From SHZL01 sp963815185 (lineage in GTDB: Bacteria > Pseudomonadota > Gammaproteobacteria > Xanthomonadales > SZUA-36), in assembly GCA_963815185.1 (NCBI GenBank), contig CAWFGC010000012.1:1-64000 (forward strand): a stretch of 64,000 nt of DNA, written 5' to 3'. The notes under the pieces were generated by a model. The model was not told where the DNA came from. It did not search any database and saw only the letters and a program-made list of their open reading frames with translations. Within the stretch, counting starts at the first letter, position 1; the number at the start of each line of letters is the position of its first letter. This document shows positions 18,400 to 28,817 of this stretch, in pieces. The position numbers were made by a program, and so were the translations under genes.

Positions 18400-18774
18400 T
18401 GGCGCCGGCACCTCGGTGCAAAAGCCGCCTGTTATGGTCTATCTTGGTGGAGTTTTTTCCCCTCTAATCAAGCTTCCATTCGGTAACGAGCGCCGTGGGG
18501 GCGCATTCTTTGGACCCACATCTTTTCGCGCGGAAGAAGTGGGTGTCCGGTCTTTTCGGAGAGAAGGCGGTCCCGGTTTTTGCCCGGCTTGAGCAACCCT
18601 TGGTGTTGCCTCCAAAATCGTCCAATATTTTTGAGGCCGTTCGTTCATTACCGCGAATAATAATTCTCAACGTTTTATCGCAAATAATTGAAATAACAAA
18701 GATATATTCTTTTCTTCAGAGTATAATTACTATATGTATGTATAGTTTTCTTGATGTTGCTTGAGGATGTTCAG
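18400..18774. other. Intergenic region with a repeat and an AT-rich promoter-like end
   Basis: No convincing gene. The middle holds one copy of a dispersed repeat (18511-18557). The last 130 bases are markedly AT-rich compared with the rest of the window and contain a TATAAT at 18722-18727. This is a plausible -10 box for the DUF222/HNH gene, although I see no good -35 at the right spacing. Confidence 0.5.
18511..18557. repeat. Dispersed imperfect palindrome, family C, copy 1
   Basis: TGGACCCACATCTTTTCGCG followed by GAAGAAGTGGGTGTCC and GGTCTTTTC. The outer arms (GGACCCACATCTT and AAGAAGTGGGTGTCC) are near inverted copies, so the transcript could fold into a hairpin. A second copy with the same arms and trailing GGTCTTTTC lies at 39242-39293. 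No transposase is present. Confidence 0.6.
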
Positions 18775-20165
18775 ATGTCACAAACCCACCCGATTCCCCG
18801 TTCCGATTCGTCCGATTTCGTCGCCCAACACCTGGCCCAGGCAGGCAAACGCCGCGCCTACGTCAAACGACTCGAAGACGACATATGCCAGTTGGCGGCG
18901 CATATCGATGCGGCGATGTTCCGCTGGCTGGAACTGCTGCGCGAGTTCGATGAATGCGAAGGCTGGGCCGGGGATGGCATCAAGTCCTGCGCCCACTGGC
19001 TGAACTGGAAATGTGGCTTGAACCTCGGTGCCGCGCGCGAGCGCATCCGGGTGGCACGTGCATTGAAAGACTTGCCGCAAACCCGCGAGGCATTCCGTGC
19101 CGGCCGTGTGAGTTATTCCAAGGTGCGTGCCATTACCCGTGCGGCGACGCCGCGCAACGAGGACCTGCTGCTGTCCATCGCCTTCAACGGCACCGCCTGG
19201 CATGTCGAACGGGCGGTGAGCATATGGCGCAGGGATAAACGCCTGCGAGCACTGGAACGGGACAATGAGCTCCATGCGATGCGGGAACTGAGCTGGTATT
19301 ACGACGACGAGGGTTTTCTGGTGATGCATGCCCGCTTCACACCAGAACAGGGCGCGGTGATTCGCCAGGCGGTGGAAGCAGCGGCGGAGCAATTGTTCCA
19401 GGAACAAAAAGACGTTTCTGCGGAAACGTCCGAGTTCGAGCAATCGTCTGTGCCGGAATTGCAACCGCACCCGATCGCGACACGGCGTGCGGATGCGCTG
19501 GCGCGAATCGCGGAAGGCTGGCTTTCAGGTTCAGGGGGTTCGAACGGCGACCGTTTCGTCGTGAATGTGCACACGGACATGGAAACGCTGAAAGCGGATG
19601 GATCGGGGCAGAAGCCGAGTTGGAAGATGACGGAAAAGTTTCTGCGGAAACGTCCCGCCGCCTTTCCTGTGACGCCGGGGTCATTCACTGGCTGGAGCGG
19701 CAGGGCGATCCGCTCAGTGGGGTCGAGCCTTTGAGCGTCGGTCGCAAGACCCGCACGGTGCCGCCGGCGATTCGCCGCGCCTTGCAGCGCCGCGACCGCG
19801 GCTGCCGTTTCCCCGGCTGCACCTGTACCCGCTATGTCGATGCCCACCACATCCATCACTGGGCCGACGGCGGTGCTACCCATATCGACAACCTCGTGCT
19901 GCTGTGCCGCCATCACCACCGGTTGGTGCATGAAGGCGGTTTTGGGCTGAACCGCATGCACTTAGGCGAGTTCCATTTCACCGATCCCAACGGCAAGCGC
20001 ATTCCCGATGTGCCGGAGACGCGTTTCTGCGGAAACGTTTTTGAACTAATGGCTCATAACGAGACTGACGGCATCACGATCACGCCTGAGACCCCGATAC
20101 CGGGCTGGCTGGGCGAATCGATGGATGATGAAATTGTGGTGCACAATCTGAGGTTGCGGGAATAG
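18775..20165 (+). CDS. DUF222 / HNH endonuclease-domain protein, frameshifted
   Basis: Start at the ATG at 18775 with GAGGA seven bases upstream. The first frame (to 19734) carries the helical DUF222 region (AGDGIKSCAHWLNWKCGL, GAARERIRVARALKDLP). The frame then needs one extra base in the G run at 19605-19608 to continue as GAEAELEDDGKVSAETSRRL. The second part holds the HNH nuclease motif: CRFPGCTCTRYVDAHHIHHW, NLVLLCRHHHRLVHEGGFGL. Corrected length is about 463 residues, normal for this family. DUF222/HNH proteins are abundant, of uncertain role, and not necessarily mobile. It stands alone. Confidence 0.8.
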
Positions 20166-20355
20166 GCTCAGACGTTCCGGAATGAGTTCTGCGGTCTAAC
20201 CAATCAACCCAGAATCAAGCGCAGGTAACAGCATAACGATGATCTCCGCAGCGCGGGCGTGCCCGCAAAGTGTGGCGAAGTTCTCCCCGATCGGATAAAC
20301 TTATATGCTGAATCATGCATTGTGGGAAGTGTTATCGGCCGATAGGGAGACTCAA

Positions 20356-22626
20356 ATGAAAGCAAGAGTAGCGATTGTTTTCTCATCCCCGCGCGCATGG
20401 TCACCGGGCGGTTCCCTGGGTTGGTTTTTTTCAAGTCTGGCATTGTTATCAGCCGTGGGATTTTTGGGCGGCGGAGCCGTATGGGCCCAGGCGAACGATG
20501 CATCATATGGAAGTGGGGTGATCGAGGAGGTCATCGTCACGGCCACCAAGCGCGGTGTCCAATCCGCGCAAAACGTTCCAATCAGTATTTCCGCGTTCTC
20601 CGAAGATTTTCTCAAGGACCAACGCGTGGACAATTTTTCGGACTATGCGCCCCTCGTGCCGGGATTGGCCTTTGAAGATGCGGGGCCGGGTGACAAGATC
20701 TACATCATTCGCGGAGCAAACTCCACCGGCACCGGCGTTGCGACGGTCGGGATGTATATCGACGAAATGCTGGTAAGCGGCGACCTGAGGCAGCCTGATT
20801 TCAAGCTTTTCGATATCCAGCGAATCGAAGTTTTGCGAGGGCCGCAAGGAACGCTGTATGGCGACGGATCGCTTACGGGAACGATTCGCATCATCACCAA
20901 CAAGCCCGACCCGACTGCATTCTCCGCGCTCTTCGACGGTTCGGTGTCGAATACCAGGTTCGGCGAGGAGAATTACGAAGGCAACGCCATGGTCAATATC
21001 CCTCTGGTGAAGGACCAGCTTGCATTTCGGGCCGTCGGTTATGTCCGTGACATGGGTGGTTTCATTGACAACGTCCGTTTGGGGAATGACAACGTCAATA
21101 CCGAAGACACGGACGGATTTCGCGCCACATTGGGCTTTTACCCTTCGGAACGAACGCAAATTACCGCCACTGCCATGCACCAACACACGGATCTCGGCGG
21201 TCGCTTCATTTTTACCACTGCCGACGGCACATTGGGCAACTTCAATACCGATCAGTACGTGATCGACGGGCTGGATGACAGAATGAACCTGTACAACCTG
21301 ACTTTGGTCCAGGAGTTCGGTGCCGGGACCGTGACTGCATCCACCTCCTATTTCGACCGCAGGGTTTCCGACGATTTTGACTCGACGCCGTTTGACCTGC
21401 AGTTCGGTGAGTTCCTGTTCCTGGAAGTGCTGGGCTTGCCCACGATCAATGGTGTCACCAACCAGACCGATACCACGAAGGCCTGGACCACCGAGATTCG
21501 ATTCGCGTCCCAGTTCGACGGACCGATGAACTTTGTCACCGGTGTGTTTTACCAGGACCTGAAGACCACGTTCGATACTCTGGTGGTTTCCACCAAAGAC
21601 GATGGCACGCGATACATACCGGTGTTGCCCATATTTGGCGAATACCTCGCCAACGAGACGGAAAAGTGGGCGTTGTTCGGTGAACTGTCCTACCAATTTA
21701 CCGACCGGCTGTCGGGGTTGGTCGGTTTGCGCTGGTTCACCGCGGACCAAAAGGACGACCGGGTCAACACATTCCCCTTTGGCGGGTTCAGCCCGCCGTC
21801 AATCGAGCCGACAATCAAGACATCCGAGGATACGTTTACACCGAAATTCCAGCTTTCGTATCAGGTTTCGGACGACGCCATGGTTTTCGCCACGGTGGCG
21901 CAAGGGTTCCGCGTGGGTGGAGGCAATCAGAATCCCGTTTTTCCGCTACCGCCCGAGAACCAGCAATATAAGTCGGACTCGCTGTGGAACTATGAAATCG
22001 GCGCCAAAACCCGCTGGCTTGACGATCGCCTGCAGGTCAATGGCGGCGTGTACCTGATTCTGTGGGACGATATTCAGGTTTCCGATTTCACCGACGACGC
22101 GAATTCATTTACCTTCATCGGCAATGCGGGCAAGGCGAAGTCGGTCGGGTTCGAACTGGAAGTCGTTGCCCGGCCTACCCCCAGGCTGGACTTGACGGCG
22201 ACGCTGGCGCATACCGACTCGAAGTTGACCGAAGACCAACCGACGGCAAATTTCGGCTTTGGCGGAAGGGACGGAGACAAATTCCCGAACGTTCCCGAAT
22301 GGCAGGCCAGCCTGACGTCCAGATATACCTGGCCGATAACTTCGGCATTAAATGGATTTATCGGCGTCACTTTTTCTCATGTCGACGGCTCCGGTACCCA
22401 GTTCAACCCAACCAGCCCGATTTACAACTACAAGCACAGTTACACGGTGGGCAGCGCCAAATTTGGCGTTCGCAGCGAACATTGGCTGGCGCAGATATTC
22501 ATTGACAATATGTTCGACAAGTTGGCCGAGGTCAACATCATCGAACAGGCAAGCAATCTCACGCCGCGCGCGATTGTTCCCAATCGGCCGCGAACCGTCG
22601 GCTTGAACGTGAGCTACCGGTTCTAA
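20356..22626 (+). CDS. TonB-dependent outer-membrane receptor
   Basis: About 756 residues from the ATG at 20356 (GGGAGA upstream), giving a long signal peptide ending in VWAQ. The plug starts with IEEVIVTATKR, followed by NVPISISAFSEDFL, the plug core YIIRGANSTGT and IEVLRGPQGTLYGDGSLTGTI. The barrel runs to the terminal VGLNVSYRF with an aromatic last residue, as needed for BAM assembly. It imports an unknown ligand with TonB/ExbBD energy. The sequence style matches the large sphingomonad/gammaproteobacterial group that takes up organic substrates rather than siderophores. A periplasmic hydrolase lies convergent to it. Confidence 0.9.
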   Translation: MKARVAIVFSSPRAWSPGGSLGWFFSSLALLSAVGFLGGGAVWAQANDASYGSGVIEEVIVTATKRGVQSAQNVPISISAFSEDFLKDQRVDNFSDYAPLVPGLAFEDAGPGDKIYIIRGANSTGTGVATVGMYIDEMLVSGDLRQPDFKLFDIQRIEVLRGPQGTLYGDGSLTGTIRIITNKPDPTAFSALFDGSVSNTRFGEENYEGNAMVNIPLVKDQLAFRAVGYVRDMGGFIDNVRLGNDNVNTEDTDGFRATLGFYPSERTQITATAMHQHTDLGGRFIFTTADGTLGNFNTDQYVIDGLDDRMNLYNLTLVQEFGAGTVTASTSYFDRRVSDDFDSTPFDLQFGEFLFLEVLGLPTINGVTNQTDTTKAWTTEIRFASQFDGPMNFVTGVFYQDLKTTFDTLVVSTKDDGTRYIPVLPIFGEYLANETEKWALFGELSYQFTDRLSGLVGLRWFTADQKDDRVNTFPFGGFSPPSIEPTIKTSEDTFTPKFQLSYQVSDDAMVFATVAQGFRVGGGNQNPVFPLPPENQQYKSDSLWNYEIGAKTRWLDDRLQVNGGVYLILWDDIQVSDFTDDANSFTFIGNAGKAKSVGFELEVVARPTPRLDLTATLAHTDSKLTEDQPTANFGFGGRDGDKFPNVPEWQASLTSRYTWPITSALNGFIGVTFSHVDGSGTQFNPTSPIYNYKHSYTVGSAKFGVRSEHWLAQIFIDNMFDKLAEVNIIEQASNLTPRAIVPNRPRTVGLNVSYRF

Positions 22627-22728
22627 AACTCAGGCCGCGTACAAGGGCCTGTCGCCGGAGGGGCCTTTGAAAACCGCACTGCCGGCGGCGGCGCATGCCC
22701 CGGACGTCATACGGGTATCAATAAGGCT

Positions 22729-23646
22729 TCAGTGCTGCAGTTCCGTGTAAACGACTTCGGCGTTGTCGGCGAAGGTGGCCTGGTATTTCGGATACTGGCG
22801 AAAGTCCTGGTATTTTTCCATGTGCAACTGGCTCTTCACTTGCTCGAGACTCGCTCCGGATTGTTTGAGCGTTTCGACCTGGGTGTAAAGATCGTGCAAG
22901 TAGTCGCGAAAGCGCATGAGGTCCGCTTTGGTTCCCAGTTCGAAGTGCCCCGGTACCGCGGCTACCAAGGGTTTCTTTAGTACTTCATCAAGCGCCTTGA
23001 TCCAGTTGGACACGCTTCCCCGGTCCATCGCGGGCGATGACCGGTTGAGAAAGAGGTCTCCCATGGCCATCGCCTGCTGTTGCGGGAAATGCACCAGCGC
23101 ATCACCCGAGGTATGGGCTTTGCCAGGGAACCAGATTTCCACCGTGTAGGGGTCGAGATGCACCGTTAGCGTTTGAGAAAAGGTGATGTCCGCGGCCCTC
23201 AGCGCCGACATTGCCGGATCGGCACCCTTCAGGGCGTTGGTTTGATCTCGAGTGTAGTCCGTGCTGACCACCGTTGCCGCGGGCCCCACTGTCGCGTTGC
23301 CGCCCTGGTGGTCGGGATGGTAGTGCGTGTTGATGACAAAGAGAACGGGGAGGTCCGACACACGCCGAATCGCTTGCAGCAACTTCTCGCCCTCCGTGGC
23401 GTCCAGGCCGGTATCAACTACCAAAATGCCTTTCTGACCGACGAGAAAGGTGGAGTTTGCGCTGCCGTCGTTATCCGAGATATAGGCGTAGAGGTCGGTG
23501 CCGATCCCGGTCACCGTCGGATCTGCCCATGCAAACGGGGAGAGCGACAGAGTCAGTGCAATGAGCGCTGCCTGCAAAAAGACGTGGCACTCACCGGGAG
23601 CAAGTGTGCGCATTCGCAAGAGACGTATGGGACGTGAAAGAAACAT
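22729..23646 (-). CDS. Secreted metallo-beta-lactamase-fold hydrolase
   Basis: 305 residues from the ATG at 23646, chosen for GGAG eight bases upstream. The N terminus is a long signal sequence ending SLSPFAWADP. The zinc motif reads FVINTHYHPDHQGGN, further His positions follow in GKAHTSGDALVHFP and AVPGHFEL. This is the class of periplasmic MBL-fold enzymes that includes B3-like lactamases and quinol-type hydrolases; the true substrate cannot be told. It is convergent to the TonB receptor at 20356. Confidence 0.85.
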   Translation of the reverse strand: MFLSRPIRLLRMRTLAPGECHVFLQAALIALTLSLSPFAWADPTVTGIGTDLYAYISDNDGSANSTFLVGQKGILVVDTGLDATEGEKLLQAIRRVSDLPVLFVINTHYHPDHQGGNATVGPAATVVSTDYTRDQTNALKGADPAMSALRAADITFSQTLTVHLDPYTVEIWFPGKAHTSGDALVHFPQQQAMAMGDLFLNRSSPAMDRGSVSNWIKALDEVLKKPLVAAVPGHFELGTKADLMRFRDYLHDLYTQVETLKQSGASLEQVKSQLHMEKYQDFRQYPKYQATFADNAEVVYTELQH

Positions 23647-23909
23647 GTTTCGAACTCCATTAGATGAAGAGGCCTGGGCCAATGAATCCAGCCCAAAATA
23701 TTCGGGGTCACCCATTGGCCGTCTCCCCACTACACGAATATTTCCATATTATACTTTGGCTTTGTAAGGTAATGTCATGACATCAGGCCGAAGTGGATCT
23801 TTTACTTTCAGCTTGGTGACTGCGTTAGGGTTTGACGCGCCGCTTGTTGAGGTTCTTGTATTCTGCACGAACCGCATCAAGGCGTCATCATGAAAAAGGA
23901 GAGGCCGGC

Positions 23910-24509
23910 ATGAAATCATTTTTCCGTGACAACCCCACCATCGCTTTCGGCCTGGGCTTGCCGTTGTTGCTCGTTGTCGTGTTCCTGCTGATTTCGGGGA
24001 TTCCCGCGCTCCTGGTGGATCCCCCGAAATACGATGTGCTCTACGCGACTCAATACTACAACTACCCGAACGGTGTGCAAATCGCCGTCGAGAACCACAA
24101 GGTTCGGGTCATCTACCAGGGCAGCGCGGCCGGTTTCCAGAAACCGCGCCTGTGGCGTTACAGCCCGAAAACCGGCGGAGTGCAGGAGATTCCCATCATG
24201 CTGCCGCCCGGCTTGGCACCGCCCGGACAAGGAACCCCTACGCCCGCAGAGGCTGCAAAAGTCACGCCGATCGATGTGCCCGACCTGGATGGGCTGACGG
24301 TCGATTCGACCAGCGTTGCACCGGATGGGTACGAATTCAGCGCGGGACCGAACCGCTATTCGGGTGATGTCTTCGGCGGCCTGTTCTATTCCCGATACCG
24401 CAACGACGCGGTGCTGACGAAAAGTGGGCGCAGCATCCGCCTGCCGAACGCCGGCGATGCGTATTACAGCAATGACATGCACTTCATCGGCTGGGTCGTC
24501 TCGCCATGA
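23910..24509 (+). CDS. Single-pass membrane protein of unknown function
   Basis: 199 residues from the ATG at 23910, with an excellent Shine-Dalgarno (AAGGAGAGG). One membrane helix near the N terminus (IAFGLGLPLLLVVVFLLISG) is followed by an exported domain containing a Pro-rich stretch (LPPGLAPPGQGTPTP). Its stop overlaps the next start as ATGA, so the two are translationally coupled. I do not recognise the family. Pairing with a DUF2157-like protein suggests they work in the same membrane complex. Confidence 0.75.
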   Translation: MKSFFRDNPTIAFGLGLPLLLVVVFLLISGIPALLVDPPKYDVLYATQYYNYPNGVQIAVENHKVRVIYQGSAAGFQKPRLWRYSPKTGGVQEIPIMLPPGLAPPGQGTPTPAEAAKVTPIDVPDLDGLTVDSTSVAPDGYEFSAGPNRYSGDVFGGLFYSRYRNDAVLTKSGRSIRLPNAGDAYYSNDMHFIGWVVSP

Positions 24510-25700
24510 TCTGGTTGCTGGTCCTTGTCGTGTTAATCGTGCTGGTTGGCGGCGGCTGGTGGGGCTGGCCGCTGTTGGCCGGAATTCTTGGCGCGTCGGG
24601 CGTGACGGACAAGAACAGCGCTCTTTCGAGCATCGCGCAGCTCATGCACAACTACGACATCACGCTGACCGAAGTGGAAGCCGCCTTTCATGCGCCCGCC
24701 GCTTCCCGGACCATTCCCGCCCAGCGCAGCAGGGGCGATATCGCCAAGACTTTGTTTACCTATCTCGGCGCGATTTTCATTCTCGCGGGCATCAGCGCCT
24801 ACATCGGCACGTTCTGGCAGAGCATGGGCAGTGCGATGCGGGTTTTCATGACGCTGGGCGTGGGCTACATCCTGCTCATCGTGCTGCTTTCCGCGCTACA
24901 CGAGAATAAATATCCGAGGCTGATCCTGCCGCTTGCGCTCGCTTCGGTGTTCGTGATGACCGGCGGCTGGTTCGTGCTGATCCACGAGGTGTACCCGCAC
25001 GGCGACAACTGGCGTGCCGCAACGACGTTCGTATTCGGCGTGATGGCGCTGCACCAGGTCGCGCTGTTCGCCAAATACCGGCTTACCGTGCTGGCGTTTA
25101 CGACGCTGTTTTTTGCCTACGGATTCATGCAGGTCGGGCTCGACCTGCTCGGCGTCCCGTACGCATACATCGCTTTTGTCCTCGGCGCCTCGTTGTTCCT
25201 GGTCGGCGACCGCGCTTGAAGACACGCGTTACCGCGTGCTCGCAGCCCCTGCATTGTTCATCGGCCTATGCTGGATGAACAGCGGCCTGTTCGACCGCAT
25301 CGCGTCCGTTGCTTCTCCGGACTGGGCGGGCCTGCTCATTGGCATCAGCGTGATGTCCGCTGCCTATGGTCTGCATAAGGCGGGGCGGTATTCGGCCCTG
25401 TCGGGCCTCGGCTACTTCGTCGGGTCGATCATGGCCTATAGCAGCCTGTTCGACCTCATGCAAGGCACGTCCTTCGAACTCATGTACCTCGCACTAACCG
25501 CGGCCATGCTCTATGTCTGCGTGGTGCTGCAAAGCCGGGCGCTGCTGTTCACAACGGTGATTGCCATGCTCGGCTTCATCGGGTTTTACACCGCAAAGCA
25601 TTTTGCCAATTCCCTGGGCTGGCCGGTCACACTTGTCCTGATGGGCGTCGCTTTCCTGGCCGTCGGCACAATCGCCATCAGGGTAAGGCGGCAAATCTAG
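24506..25700 (+). CDS. DUF2157-like polytopic membrane protein, frameshifted
   Basis: The first frame (24506-25219) starts with a hydrophobic helix, a soluble linker (HNYDITLTEVEAAFHAP) and many membrane helices (TLFTYLGAIFILAGISAYIG and others). It stops right after FLVGDRA. From about 25210 a second frame continues without a break in character (LEDTRYRVLAAPALFIGLCW) to 25700, with further membrane helices. A net shift of one base near 25205-25217 (one extra or two missing) joins them into one protein of roughly 398 residues. The pattern fits DUF2157-type membrane proteins, function unknown. Confidence 0.7.
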
Positions 25701-25822
25701 GCCGGCTCAAATGGGAAAACGTGCGCTGGTTCGCGCCTGCGCTTTACGCTGACCCAAAACTTAAACCAATCCCTGCGCGTGTCGCGGAAGGTGCGGATAC
25801 CGGTGGTCGCGACGGATAGCCA

Positions 25823-26971
25823 TCAGGGGCCGCATGAAGTCAGGCCCAGGTCCACACCTGACAGCACCTGCTTCGGGTCCGCTAACAAAACCGAAACAGG
25901 AGGCGTGTACCCGGTATTCGGGTCGATCTGGCTGTCCGCCCCGGAAGACGGGCAGGTGCCCGGGCCCCCTACGGGCCGCAGTACGTAGGTTCCGTTCAGG
26001 CCTGTGAAGCCATACATGCCCGTGCCATCGGTGGGGCTTATCGAGATTGGGCCACCGTCGGGAAGCCCGTCGAGGGGAGCCTGGTCTTCATAGATCTCGA
26101 CCATCACTCCGCTGCCGTTATCCAGGGCATGGTCACCGTCATTTAAATCCCAAACGCCGTCGCCGTTGTTGTCGAGCCACACGGTGCCATTGAGGTCACC
26201 AGCTACCTGGTTGATATCCAACGTATCACATGACGTGCCATCGAGGCTGAACTGAACGACCTCTTCAGCGCCGCTGCTGCACAGATCACACGTGGGCATG
26301 AAGGGATCGCACTGCGTGTCAAGGTGCAGCACATAGTCACCGTCATAGGAATGGGGACCGTTGCTGAAGTCGAATGTCATATCGTGCCGGCAAACGACAC
26401 CAACCTGACCCACGATGCATGACGAGGTTCCCAGCGAGTTGACGCCCACACCAGTCGGAACATCGACCGATACAGTTTGCAGATGGACGGGCGCATTGGT
26501 CAGTGTGGCGATCTGTACATCGACGGTACACTCCGCTTCGGTCTTGTGCTCGATCTGCCGCGTGATGACAGCCTGCAGACCGGTGCTGGTGGGACAGTTG
26601 GCGCAATCTGCGTCGGCCAGGTCGATCTGTCCGTCACAGTCATTGTCCAGACCGTCCGAGCAGGAGAACTCCGGGTCCTCAGGCGCTGGGAGGGGGGTGG
26701 CATCGCAGACGAGCCCTTCCGACGTGCAGTCCAAAAGGCCGTCGGCGGCGCATGCCCCGACGCCGGCCGTGCAGGTGGGATCGTCGGGGACGCTGACATC
26801 GCCATGACCCAGGTGCGCTTTCAGCGCGGACTTGCTCACGTTGATGATGTGGGCATTATCGGGCTTACCGGGCGGGATATGGCAGATCGCGATCTTTGCG
26901 GGTGCTGCGCTGGCGCAGAGGGCATAAATGCTAACCAAGGAGCCGAGAAGCGTGACGACTTTCAATTTCAT
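25823..26971 (-). CDS. Secreted multidomain protein with Ca-binding-like motif and SdrD-B-like domain
   Basis: 382 residues from the ATG at 26971 (AAGGAG upstream). The signal peptide ends near CASAAPA. The mature region has PAKIAICHIPPGKPDNAHII, a Cys-rich stretch, and FSCSDGLDNDCDGQIDLADAD, an acidic motif of the type found in MopE/thrombospondin-like repeats. The C-terminal half (LNGTVWLDNNGDGVWDLNDG through GMYGFTGLNGTYVLRPV) resembles an SdrD B-like immunoglobulin-type domain that binds calcium. It is likely a surface or periplasmic structural protein. No enzymatic motif is visible. Confidence 0.7.
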   Translation of the reverse strand: MKLKVVTLLGSLVSIYALCASAAPAKIAICHIPPGKPDNAHIINVSKSALKAHLGHGDVSVPDDPTCTAGVGACAADGLLDCTSEGLVCDATPLPAPEDPEFSCSDGLDNDCDGQIDLADADCANCPTSTGLQAVITRQIEHKTEAECTVDVQIATLTNAPVHLQTVSVDVPTGVGVNSLGTSSCIVGQVGVVCRHDMTFDFSNGPHSYDGDYVLHLDTQCDPFMPTCDLCSSGAEEVVQFSLDGTSCDTLDINQVAGDLNGTVWLDNNGDGVWDLNDGDHALDNGSGVMVEIYEDQAPLDGLPDGGPISISPTDGTGMYGFTGLNGTYVLRPVGGPGTCPSSGADSQIDPNTGYTPPVSVLLADPKQVLSGVDLGLTSCGP

Positions 26972-27236
26972 CGCGATAATCTCCTTATTATCGAAGACGT
27001 TCGAACGCGAAGAAGTCGAATGCAGCGTCACTCCTGTGACGTGCGAGAATACGGTACGTCGGGCTGACGACCTCCCCGCAAGTGTCCTTGTGACAAAAGT
27101 CTAGCAAAAAAGTTCTTGGATAGAAAGTGTAGCGGCGGGGGTCCAGTGTTCACTCGTATCCGGCTCCTTTTCTCTCCGCTTGATAAACAAGCGCGCCGCC
27201 GGCATGTCCTATGCTGATGATCAAACGGAGTCCGCA

Positions 27237-27908
27237 ATGAAGACGATTGCCATTACCGGCGCCAATCGCGGAATCGGCCTGGCGCTTACCCAACAATTCA
27301 GTGAACGCGGTGACCGGGTCATTGCGCTGTGCCGGCGCAGCAGCGCGGACCTGGAAAGGACCGGGGCGCAGATCGAGGCCGGCATCGATGTGACCGATGG
27401 CGCGGCGCTGAGCGCTCTGGCTGAACGGCTGGACGGCCTGCGCATTGACACTTTAGTGCTGAATGCAGGGGTGCTTTCAAACGAATCGTTGGGCCGGATT
27501 GACGAGCATGGCTTCAAGGAGATGCGCCGCCAGTTCGAGGTCAATGCGCTGGGCGTATTGCGCGTGGCGCAGGCGCTAAGCCCAAACCTCGGCCGGGGCG
27601 GCCGCGTCGGCATCATCACCAGCCGCATGGGCTCGATAGGCGACAATACCTCCGGCGGTCACTACGGCTACCGGGCGTCGAAGGCGGCGGTCAACGCGAT
27701 CGGCAAATCACTGGCGCTGGATCTGAAGCCGCGCGGCATTGCGGTGTTTTTGCTGCACCCCGGTTTTGTCGCCACCGACATGGTGGGCGGCAAGGGGGAC
27801 GTCACAGCGGAGCAGGCCGCGCGCCGGTTGATAGAACGGCTGGATTCGCTCGGCATCGAGCAATCCGGCACGTTCTGGCACGCCAATGGTGATGCTTTGC
27901 CCTGGTAG
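27237..27908 (+). CDS. Short-chain dehydrogenase/reductase
   Basis: 223 residues from the ATG at 27237 (GGAG eight bases upstream). The SDR cofactor motif is IAITGANRGIGLALTQ, followed by DTLVLNAGVLS. The catalytic set is visible: Ser in ITSRMGSIGD and Tyr/Lys in GYRASKAAVNAI. The variant cofactor loop (CRRSSADLE) suggests NADPH preference, a weak inference. The family oxidises or reduces alcohols and carbonyls. It stands alone; the substrate is unknown. Confidence 0.9.
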   Translation: MKTIAITGANRGIGLALTQQFSERGDRVIALCRRSSADLERTGAQIEAGIDVTDGAALSALAERLDGLRIDTLVLNAGVLSNESLGRIDEHGFKEMRRQFEVNALGVLRVAQALSPNLGRGGRVGIITSRMGSIGDNTSGGHYGYRASKAAVNAIGKSLALDLKPRGIAVFLLHPGFVATDMVGGKGDVTAEQAARRLIERLDSLGIEQSGTFWHANGDALPW

Positions 27909-28021
27909 CCGGCCTTCGGTTGAATGGGCCGGATACCATTTCCTTGCTCAGTCGATCACGAAGCTGCCCACGCACAGGGGAGCAATAACATACCCATCAG
28001 TTTCGGCACCCGAGTTGCCTG

Positions 28022-28633
28022 TCAGGCGGCAGCGCGCGCGGCTTCGAAGTTTGAAGCGGCGAAATCCCAGTTCACCAGATGTTGCAGGAAGGCATCGATG
28101 TAATCGGGCCGTGCGTTCTGGTAATCAAGGTAATAAGCGTGCTCCCATACGTCCAGGGTCAGCAAGGGTGTGGCATCACTGTGAATCGGCGTGTCCGCGT
28201 TGGCCGTCGTGACGATTTTCAGGTTGCCGGAACGTTCCTGTACCAGCCATGCCCAACCGCTGCCGAATTGACCGGCAGCAGCGGCCGAGAATTTCTTCTT
28301 GAAATTCCCGACGCTGCCAAAAGCATTTTCCAGCGAGCGCTCCAGCGCGCCTTGCGGTGCTCCGCCCCCATGCGGCGACATGCTATTCCACAAAAAGGCA
28401 TGATTCCATGCCTGTGCGGCATTGTTGAACACGCCGGTGTCGCCGGCTTTGTGGGACCGTTGAATGATGTCTTCCAGCGTCTGGCCGGCATACTGCGTGC
28501 CTTCGATTGCCTTGTTCAGTTTGTCGACGTAGGCGCGATGATGCTTGCCGTGGTGATATTCCAGTGTGCGTGCAGATATATGCGGCTCCAGCGCAGATTT
28601 GTCATAAGGGAGATCAGGTAACTTGATGTCCAT
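28022..28633 (-). CDS. sodB: Iron superoxide dismutase
   Basis: 203 residues from the ATG at 28633, preceded by AAAAGGAG. Metal ligands are visible: His27 (LEYHHGKHH), a His in NHAFLWNSMSPHGGG, and Asp/His in LTLDVWEHAYYLDYQ. The GGAPQGAL and AAGQFGSGWAWL segments are typical of bacterial FeSODs. It dismutates superoxide in the cytoplasm. It is convergent with the SDR gene. The upstream frame extension to 28801 is not part of the enzyme. Confidence 0.95.
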   Translation of the reverse strand: MDIKLPDLPYDKSALEPHISARTLEYHHGKHHRAYVDKLNKAIEGTQYAGQTLEDIIQRSHKAGDTGVFNNAAQAWNHAFLWNSMSPHGGGAPQGALERSLENAFGSVGNFKKKFSAAAAGQFGSGWAWLVQERSGNLKIVTTANADTPIHSDATPLLTLDVWEHAYYLDYQNARPDYIDAFLQHLVNWDFAASNFEAARAAA

Positions 28634-28817
28634 AAAATGTAACTCCTTTTTGTTTGAGGGCTCGTCGCTTTCGATGGAAATATTGGCCTGAAGTTCCAAA
28701 ATATCCTGGAAAAGGGGCACATTGGGCACCCACATCCGGCAAATTTCTGACACACCATGGCGAGATTCGCCTCTATTGAAGTTTCCCGGCAGGGAGCACA
28801 CTGAGTCCTCTCCCGAT

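Noticed and set aside
18775..20165. HNH protein as a homing endonuclease of a mobile intron or intein
   Set aside because: DUF222/HNH proteins are free-standing and common; no intron or host gene is split around it.
20503..21750. Long open frame on the minus strand across the TonB receptor
   Set aside because: It is antisense to a clear receptor and lacks any domain; GC-rich genes often leave such shadows.
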